Both the position numbers and the translations under genes were made by a program. The notes beneath the pieces were generated by a model, which saw nothing but the letters and a program-made list of their open reading frames with translations, searched no databases and had not been told where the DNA came from. From positions 1-33,266 of the forward strand of contig QQSI01000044.1 of assembly GCA_003602645.1 (NCBI GenBank): DNA of 33,266 nucleotides, given 5' to 3'. This document shows positions 1-7,400 of the stretch, piece by piece. Numbering within the stretch: position 1 is the stretch's first letter; the number at the start of each line of letters is the position of its first letter. Origin of the DNA: Candidatus Poseidoniales archaeon (GTDB lineage: Archaea; Thermoplasmatota; Poseidoniia; Poseidoniales; Poseidoniaceae).

Positions 1-1
1 C

Positions 2-1099
2 GATGGAACACCGTTCAAAATTGCAGTGTTGATCCCAACCATCAACAACGCAGATGAACTCGACATTGTGCTTGAACGCCTTTCCAAGCAGACATACAGC
101 GACTTCGAAATCGTCATTGCCGACTCAAAATCGAAAGACCACACCAAACAGGTGTGTGAAAAGTACGGCGCCACATGGATTGAGGATCCTTCGAGAAACC
201 GTGCAGATGCTTGCAACTTTGTCCTTCGTCAAATGGAGCATGAACTCGTGTTGTTCACCGATGACGACACCATCCCTCCGTTGGATTGGGTCGAGAAATT
301 GGTTCGATGGTTCAAGGACGATGAAGTCGGCGCTGTCGGTGGGCCGAACTTTGCCCCCGATGAAGATCCATTCGGAGCCAAGTGTGCGGATGTTGCATTC
401 TGCACCCGATTCATGACGGCAGGCACTCGATATGGAGCCCAGCCAAAAGGTGAACTCGTTCCAATTACTCACAACCCAGGCGTCAACTGCGCTCACAGGA
501 TGGCCAACCTTCGTGAGGTTGATTTCTTTGAACCAGGTTGCATCGGCGCTGAAGACGTCGTGCTTGACGCGAAAATCCAACGAGCAGGCCACAAACTGTT
601 CATCGATCCTTCCAATGTGATGCCTCACCGCCGCCGACGCCCATTCAAACCGTACATGAAGCAAATGCGAAACTACGGCTATACTCGGATGGTCGCCAAC
701 AAGCGCTGGCCTGAAATCTCAGTTTGGTCGCACACCGCCATCGGCATGTTCCCTTGGCTGGTTGTTGGGGCACTCCTCGCCATGGTGTATGGAGCGCTCA
801 CAGGAGGCGCAGAAGCCGACCTTTGGTTTTCACTTTCCGGGGAATGGAGTGTATCTCGCATAGCCTTCCACATCCCGCTTGGCATGGTCTCGTTTTACAT
901 TGCACTGGCTTGGCTTGGAGCAGCGATAGGAACATCACCGCACCGATCGATTGGCACCGTGTTCTTCGCACCACTGTTTGTGTTCCTAGCCCACTGGGCC
1001 TATGGCCAAGGTGTCAACAAAGCATGGCGTGAAATTCGCCGCACAGGTGGAAAGGCTGGAGAAGGCGCTCAGATCGATGATCGTATTCGAACTGCGTGA
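2..1099 (+). CDS. Family 2 glycosyltransferase, 5' end cut by window
   Basis: Membrane-bound GT-A fold glycosyltransferase that would move a sugar from a nucleotide- or lipid-linked donor to a glycan or lipid acceptor. The frame is open to the window edge and reads DGTPFKIAVLIPTINN, a typical GT2 first strand, so the GTG at 26 is internal and only a few residues are missing. Visible motifs are the LFTDDDTIPP nucleotide/metal site near residue 85, a GAEDVVLD acceptor/base region near residue 185, and a basic HRRRRPFKPYMKQ stretch. Three hydrophobic segments end the protein (about residues 245-265, 285-310 and 320-340), anchoring it with the catalytic domain in the cytoplasm. The next glycosyltransferase starts 12 bases downstream, so the two are probably co-transcribed and serve the same surface glycan or N-glycan pathway. 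The exact sugar cannot be told. Confidence 0.85.
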   Translation, partial: DGTPFKIAVLIPTINNADELDIVLERLSKQTYSDFEIVIADSKSKDHTKQVCEKYGATWIEDPSRNRADACNFVLRQMEHELVLFTDDDTIPPLDWVEKLVRWFKDDEVGAVGGPNFAPDEDPFGAKCADVAFCTRFMTAGTRYGAQPKGELVPITHNPGVNCAHRMANLREVDFFEPGCIGAEDVVLDAKIQRAGHKLFIDPSNVMPHRRRRPFKPYMKQMRNYGYTRMVANKRWPEISVWSHTAIGMFPWLVVGALLAMVYGALTGGAEADLWFSLSGEWSVSRIAFHIPLGMVSFYIALAWLGAAIGTSPHRSIGTVFFAPLFVFLAHWAYGQGVNKAWREIRRTGGKAGEGAQIDDRIRTA

Positions 1100-1111
1100 A
1101 AGGGTGTGCTC

Positions 1112-2071
1112 ATGAGCCAAGACAGTTCGCCTCTACGAACCGCCGTAGCCACGTTCGGATTTGGGCGAATTGAGTACTTCGGCAGAATGCTTGCATCGCT
1201 TGGCCAATGCAAGGAAGTCGTTGACGGTACCGTCGATGTCATCCACTACCTTGATGGCGGCGAAGGAGGGGAGCAAGACACCCTCAAGTCGTTGATTGAA
1301 TCCTCTGGCGTTCCGTTCAAATCGATCGTTGTTCGCCCAGAAAATTTTGGTGTCGGTCGCCAATTGATTGGCGCACGAAGGGAAATCCTCGATGAACTCG
1401 GCTATGATCGAATGGTCATGGTTGAAGATGACATCGAACTCAACCCCACCTACATGACAACATTACTTCGTTTATCGGACTGGGCTGAGCAACACCATGA
1501 TGTGGGAACCGTACAAGTTTGGAACGTGGAGGCCGGCACAGAACAATCCTTGAAACCCCATTTACAAGAAATCGAGTTGACAAATCGACACTTTGTCAGC
1601 TATTGCCTCACCAAGCGAGTTTGGAACACAATCAAACCTATGCTCTACGAATACGAACAACGCTACCTCCTCAAACGCCCTTACAACAAGCGCCCCCATT
1701 ACAGAATTCGTGCGTTTATGAAGCGAATGCTGAGAAGGGAAATAGCAAGCCCGGAAGGCAAGCTTCTCAACCCACCAATCGAAGCCGTGAGCAACCCGTT
1801 CCCAACCGTATCATGGCGCACTTCACCGACGAGCCAAGATGCCATCACTTCCTTGGCCATGCATCAAGCTGGCCTCCATAGGATCACCACTCGGGTGCCG
1901 CATGCGTTTTATTTCGGAGAAGTTGGTGTTCATTGCACTCCGGAAGTTTATGATGAAATGGGCTTCAACGGCCAAGGCCATTGGCAGTGGAGCATGGATG
2001 ATGTCCCGGATACCTTCACTCCACGCTACAAGGACCAGAATGGCGAATGGTTGAGTTCGATTTATCGCTAA
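1112..2071 (+). CDS. Probable GT-A fold glycosyltransferase
   Basis: A 319-residue protein that looks like a soluble nucleotide-sugar transferase. The N-terminus (RTAVATFGFGRIEYFGRML) has the strand-helix start of a GT-A fold, and RMVMVEDDIELNPTYM near residue 110 is the expected acidic metal/nucleotide site. The remainder is less recognisable, with basic segments (KRPYNKRPHYRIRAFMKRM) and a C-terminal aromatic region. There is no signal peptide or membrane segment. ATG at 1112 is preferred over GTG at 1106 because it lies in frame two codons later and leaves 12 bases after the upstream stop, containing a purine-rich AAAGGG. Pairing with the upstream GT2 suggests a shared glycan pathway. The family is called from fold-level features only; donor and acceptor are unknown. 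Confidence 0.65.
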   Translation: MSQDSSPLRTAVATFGFGRIEYFGRMLASLGQCKEVVDGTVDVIHYLDGGEGGEQDTLKSLIESSGVPFKSIVVRPENFGVGRQLIGARREILDELGYDRMVMVEDDIELNPTYMTTLLRLSDWAEQHHDVGTVQVWNVEAGTEQSLKPHLQEIELTNRHFVSYCLTKRVWNTIKPMLYEYEQRYLLKRPYNKRPHYRIRAFMKRMLRREIASPEGKLLNPPIEAVSNPFPTVSWRTSPTSQDAITSLAMHQAGLHRITTRVPHAFYFGEVGVHCTPEVYDEMGFNGQGHWQWSMDDVPDTFTPRYKDQNGEWLSSIYR

Positions 2072-2174
2072 ACAAAATTGAGCGTGCCTCGGCCGCGAAG
2101 GCTGGATACGAAAACACCAGCCTCCAGCGGGTGAAGAAAGGCAATCCCTTTGACTGAAACCAAAATCCGTAGCC

Positions 2175-2492
2175 ATGGCGCGTCGTACATTTGCGGATCG
2201 TATGGCCGAGTTGGATCAACCCGATCTTCGCACAGATGAAGAGGAGATTTGGGGCGTGCTGCGGGCCGCTTTGAGCGTTGGGCGAGTAGTCGTGTTCCTC
2301 GGCATCATCCTTGTTTCGGAATTTTTGGAAGAGTACTTCTACAATGGATTAAGCATTGCGATTTGGTCGTTAATCATCGGTATTCCACTCTTTTTTGTGA
2401 TTTCTATGGCCATCATTCTTGGCGATTCTAAATTCGCCAAGGACAACAAAGAAGAGACAACTGTGCTGAGGCCGATTCAGCAACGGGTTTAA
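2175..2492 (+). CDS. Small two-helix membrane protein, unknown function
   Basis: A 105-residue protein I do not recognise. The first 30 residues are charged (RMAELDQPDLRTDEEEIW). Two hydrophobic helices follow at about residues 36-53 and 58-80, the first ending in an acidic FLEEYF turn, then a short polar tail. Both ends would face the same side of the membrane. It starts 103 bases after the glycosyltransferase pair, on the same strand. Its TAA stop overlaps the stop codon of the convergent ABC exporter: the palindrome TTAA at 2489-2492 supplies both. The coding pattern (charged N-terminus, two clear membrane spans, compact spacing) supports a real gene. Confidence 0.6.
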   Translation: MARRTFADRMAELDQPDLRTDEEEIWGVLRAALSVGRVVVFLGIILVSEFLEEYFYNGLSIAIWSLIIGIPLFFVISMAIILGDSKFAKDNKEETTVLRPIQQRV

Positions 2493-4318
2493 TCCTCAAC
2501 GTCGCTCAAACCAGCCATATCCCCGGTTTGGATGGTCCACTGACTCGCATAGACTCCACCGGCTTCAACCAATGAATCGTGTGTTCCACGCTCAACCACT
2601 GCTCCATCCACCATGGATAGGATCTCGTTGGCGTTACGGATGGTGCTTAACCGGTGGGCAACGGCGATGGTGGCGCGGTCCGAACCACTGGCGATCAAAT
2701 TCTCTTGGATCCGTCGTTCTGTTTCAGCGTCAAGTGCGCTTGATGCCTCGTCCAGAATCAGCAGACTGGGTTGCTTGAGCAACGCCCGGGCGAGTGAAAT
2801 GCGGGCTCGTTGGCCACCGCTCAATTTCGCACCCCGGTCCCCAACCATTGTGTCGAGTTTTTCTTCAAGTTCTTGAACAAAATCCCAAGAACCTGCAAGT
2901 TTGAGGGCGACTTGGAGTTCGTCTTCTGTCGCTTCCTGATTGTATTTGACGTTGTCACGTACCGTTCCGTAGAAGAGGAAGGGTTCCTGCGAAACAAATC
3001 CGATCTTGTCGCGAACGGAGTCGAGGGTGTAGTCGTTGATGCTGCGCCCATTGATGAGGACATCTCCGCTGTCAGGCACATAGTAGCGCATGAGGAGTTT
3101 CAAAATTGTCGTCTTCCCTGCTCCAGTGTGACCCATGACGCCAAGGAAATCGCCGCCCTCTGCCTTGAACGAAATACCGCTGAGCACTTTGATTGTAGTG
3201 TTTGGGTACGTGAAATGAACCTCATTGAATTCGACCGATGTGATGCCCTCATTGAGTTCAATCGCTCCTTCATCGTCGGTGATCGTTGGCTCTAGATCAA
3301 TGGCTGCAAAGACCCTACGAGCTGCTGCTTCACCGCGTTGCAATTGATTGATGAGAATTCCAAAGATGAACATCGGCATGGTCATTCGGGTGCTGATGAG
3401 AAGAAAGGTCACCAATTCACCCGTTGAGATTTCACCCTGACTTGCAAGCCATCCACCAGCGGTGACCAATAGACCAAATGCGACCCCTGCGATGACGTAA
3501 ATCATGGGCAAAAAGCGATTCCGGTCTCGGCTTGCACCCATTGCCTGATCGCGGTAAGAACCGGACTCTCTTGCCACACGGTCCGCCTCCCATGTTTGGG
3601 CGTTGTACGCTTGCACCACTGAAATTCCACTGATGAGGTTCTCGAGCACAGCATGAATGTCTCCAGTCGATTCGCGCTGCTTTCGGTACTTTCGTTGAAC
3701 GCGGGTCGAAAACCAATAGACACAGGGGATGATGAACAAAATGGGTCCGAAAAGCACCCCTGCTAATTTCCAGGACATCGATGCAAGGATCACGAACGCA
3801 GTGAGGAAGGTGAAAATGATTCTAATGATTGATGTTGAAGAATCTGAGACCACATCTTCGAGTTGATTGACGTCGCTCGACAGAACCGACATGATTTGTC
3901 CAGTTTGTCGCATATCGTAGTACGATGCTTCCATGCTAATGAGGGAGCGAGTGGCGTCCATGCGAAGGTCGTGCTGAATTTTGTATCCAAGGGTCTGCCA
4001 AGAGTATTCGGAAATGCCTTGGAAGACTGCAAGCATGGCAAAACCCAGGAAAATCATGAACCCGTACCCTATTGCAGGATCGTCGCTGATTGCATTCACA
4101 GCATCTTGAACGAATCCAGGTCCAACCAAGGTGTTGGAGGTAAAATAATCCACAGCCCAGCCAATGGCAACGAAGGGGACCAAATCCACAATGCGAGCGC
4201 AGGCGTTGCCGATGAAACCTGCGATCAGACGGCGCGGATATCGCAATGCGTAAGGGATGACTCGCCATACTTGGCGGCCCAGAACCTGATGATTCTCGTT
4301 GATGTCATCAGGAGACAT
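2489..4318 (-). CDS. ABC exporter, fused membrane and ATPase domains (ABCB/MsbA type)
   Basis: Half-size ABC exporter, about 609 residues, expected to work as a dimer that pumps a lipid, drug or peptide out of the cell using ATP. The N-terminal half holds six membrane helices, including segments resembling GFMIFLGFAMLAVFQGI, FTFLTAFVILASMSW and IYVIAGVAFGLLVTAGGWL. The C-terminal half has every ATPase motif: Walker A GHTGAGKTT, Q-loop VSQEPF, signature LSGGQRARISLARALL, Walker B LLILDEASSALD and switch His in AVAHRLSTI. The frame extends upstream to 4420, with candidate ATGs at 4375, 4351 and 4318. I chose 4318 (MSPDDINE) because the preceding residues look non-conserved; this is uncertain. 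It is divergent from the subtilase and overlaps the convergent small gene by four bases. Substrate is not predictable. Confidence 0.93.
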   Translation of the reverse strand: MSPDDINENHQVLGRQVWRVIPYALRYPRRLIAGFIGNACARIVDLVPFVAIGWAVDYFTSNTLVGPGFVQDAVNAISDDPAIGYGFMIFLGFAMLAVFQGISEYSWQTLGYKIQHDLRMDATRSLISMEASYYDMRQTGQIMSVLSSDVNQLEDVVSDSSTSIIRIIFTFLTAFVILASMSWKLAGVLFGPILFIIPCVYWFSTRVQRKYRKQRESTGDIHAVLENLISGISVVQAYNAQTWEADRVARESGSYRDQAMGASRDRNRFLPMIYVIAGVAFGLLVTAGGWLASQGEISTGELVTFLLISTRMTMPMFIFGILINQLQRGEAAARRVFAAIDLEPTITDDEGAIELNEGITSVEFNEVHFTYPNTTIKVLSGISFKAEGGDFLGVMGHTGAGKTTILKLLMRYYVPDSGDVLINGRSINDYTLDSVRDKIGFVSQEPFLFYGTVRDNVKYNQEATEDELQVALKLAGSWDFVQELEEKLDTMVGDRGAKLSGGQRARISLARALLKQPSLLILDEASSALDAETERRIQENLIASGSDRATIAVAHRLSTIRNANEILSMVDGAVVERGTHDSLVEAGGVYASQWTIQTGDMAGLSDVED

Positions 4319-4453
4319 CGGGTCTGACTTTGATGCATGTGCTCTCGTCATGTATCGGGGCCGGAACCACGGCATTTGAACCCTCGCCGGTGAGGGCTGA
4401 ACAATTGGCAATCCTCCCAATCATTCATGTGGGAGCCGCGATTAACGGAACTT

Positions 4454-7400
4454 ATGACACAGAACCGCCGGCGACATGCCTTGATGTTCTCAGCCCTGAT
4501 GATCATCCAAGTTTTAGCCCCAATCACATTTATTGGCGGAGCGGAATCTCCAGACGTTGGTGTAGAATCAACCGTGGATTTGGACCTTTTTTCCACCGTT
4601 AACCTCCACCCTAACGGCGATGTGATCCATGGATGGTTTGATCCTTCAGAAGGCGCAGGTTCGATTGATTTGCTTTACCGAGATGCTTCAGTCATACCAA
4701 TCAATCAATGGAGCGAATGGAGTGGAATGGGTCAAACCATTGATGGATGGTTCATTTTGACCCACTCTTTCCCTGTTCCTTCTCCATGGTTCCACCAGCT
4801 CGCCGATGCTGGCATCGAGTGCCATTCATTCCTACCACCGAACGGTTTCCATTGCCAAGTCAACGGTCATACGGTCGATGAATTGTCTGAATTGAACGTC
4901 GAGGGAATCGTGAAAATGGATGGTGTCGATAAAGTAAGAGAGGATCTTGTTCGAGGCATCACTGGCCTCGAGATGAATGCTGAGAACCTTTTCGTCCGAG
5001 AAGGTGTTGCGTCCGCAAACCTAGTTTTGAGCGGGGAATCACTTCCCGAAGGCATCACTTCCAGAGATGATCTCGTTCTCGAATATCATCAAGGTCGTTA
5101 CGCAACCGCCATCATCAAACCCACAGCAATCGCTTGGCTTGCTGCACAAGATGAGATCGAATGGATTGAAGAACGGCCCTGGCACACGCTTCACAACGAT
5201 GTCGCAGACACTGTGATGCGTGCTGACCAAGTGTGGGACCCAACCATCATGGCCGGCATCGATTCATCTTGGTCTGGCCTTGATGGCAGTGGCATCACCG
5301 TCACCGTCTCGGATACCGGCCTCGATAACGGTGTCAACAACAGTGCAATGCACCCCGACCTTCGAGACCATATTGTCGATATTGTCTCGTTCCCAATGTC
5401 TCCTTATTGGACAAACTATTGCGGCGCATCGAGCAACGACGACGGGGCTGAAGACCTTGACAGCGGCCACGGCACCCACGTTGCAGGTTCGGTGCTCGGG
5501 GATGGAACCAACACCGGAGGAGCGATTCGCGGTGCTGCACCTGAAGCTCGTCTTTACATGCAAGCAACAGAACAATATTGTGACAATTACAACGCCTATT
5601 ACCTCACTGGAATTCCATCCGATTACACGTTAATGTTTGAGCCAGCCTGGGACAACGGTAGCCGCGTTCACACCAATTCGTGGGGGTCAAATTATGCCGG
5701 AGCATACACTTCCGGCTCGATGCAAGCAGATTCCAGCGCCCGAGCATACCCAAACATGACCATTCTCTTCTCTGCAGGGAACAACGGCGTCGACGGTAAT
5801 TCCGACGGAGAAATCGATGATGATTCACTTGGATCACCTGCCACTGGAAAAAATGTCATCACTGTAGCCGCCGGTGAAAACGATCGCCCATCAATCACCT
5901 CAGAATGGGGTGGATGGTGGCCTGGATCCTACCCAAGCGATCCAATCAACTCTGACCGAATGGCGAACAACTCCGAGGGATTGGCTGCCTTTTCCAGCCG
6001 AGGACCCACCGATGATGGACGCCAAAAACCTGACATTACTGCACCCGGTAGTTTCATTCTTTCAACAAAATCTAGGTCCACCACCGACACCGGATGGGGC
6101 GCCTACTCCGGCAATGCAAATTACACATTCATGGGTGGAACCAGTATGTCATGCCCGCTCACCGCAGGAGCAGCAGCACTGCTCACACAGCACCTCATCG
6201 ACAATGAAGGGCATTCGAATCCTAACTCGTCGCTTGTTAAGGCCATTTTCACCGCTTCTGCAAGGGACATGCAAGGACAATATGGCTCGACGGCCAACGG
6301 AGCAGGGGAGCCTGCACCAAACATGCATGAAGGGTGGGGCTTGGTTGATCTTCGCAGTGCAGTCAATGCCACTTGGATTGACGGCGATTCGGTCCAAACG
6401 AATGAAGAGCGAGGCTGGAGCTTCATCATACCACCGTCATCCCCAGACCTCCGTGTCGCACTTTCTTGGACTGATCCAGCAAGTACACCTTCCGCAGGTA
6501 CGAATCTCGTCAATGACTTGGATTTGGCCGTTAAAGATCCATCAGGCACATGGACAAACTTATCCAACAACCTCGACAATCTGCGAGGACTCAGTTTTGC
6601 ATCTCCTGCACATGGCAGTTGGGAGGTTCATGTCCTGGGAACAAGCATTCCTACCGGCCCTCAACATTTCGCGCTTGCCCTCAACATCGACACGGACTTG
6701 GTCAATTTGACGGAAGACATGGACTTTGATGGAATCGAGGACGATTTTGATGATTGTATCGTTGTACCCGGCACTTCGACCATCGATCGCTCTGGTTGTC
6801 CTGACACCGACGGTGATGGGTACTCTGACCCAAATGCCACATGGACTGTGGCCAATGGTGCAGACGCCTTCATCAATGACGTCACTCAATGGGCGGACAC
6901 TGATTTGGATACGTATGGAGACAACCCAAGCGGAACGACACCTGATGCATGCGTCTCTATTTCTGGAACGTCTACTGGCGATCGCTATGGATGCACAGAC
7001 AGCGATGGCGATTCCTTCTCTGACCCCGATGTTCTGTGGACTCGCGTGCAAGGAGCGGATGCTTGCCCGAGCGTAGCCGGACCGTCAAGCGGTGACAGAA
7101 ACGGATGCCCTGATGAAGATGGAGACACATATTCTGACCCAGATCCTTCAGGAATCAACGGGTCAGTGTGGACAGTTTCGAATGGAGCGGATGCATTCCT
7201 TGGTGATGCAACCCAATGGAACGACACCGACAGCGACGGTTTCGGTGACAACCCACCTCCTGCAACGACTGGTGACAGTTGCCCAACAACACCGGGCACT
7301 TCAACGACCGATCGGTATGGCTGCCTTGATACGGATGGCGATTCATACAGTGATCCTGATTCATCGTGGACGGCTGCTGCCAATGGAGCTGACGCATTCC

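Noticed and set aside
2072-2174. Possible RNA gene or terminator between the glycosyltransferase and the small membrane protein
   Set aside because: Only a weak GGCTG/CAGCC pairing is present, with no promoter or T-run.
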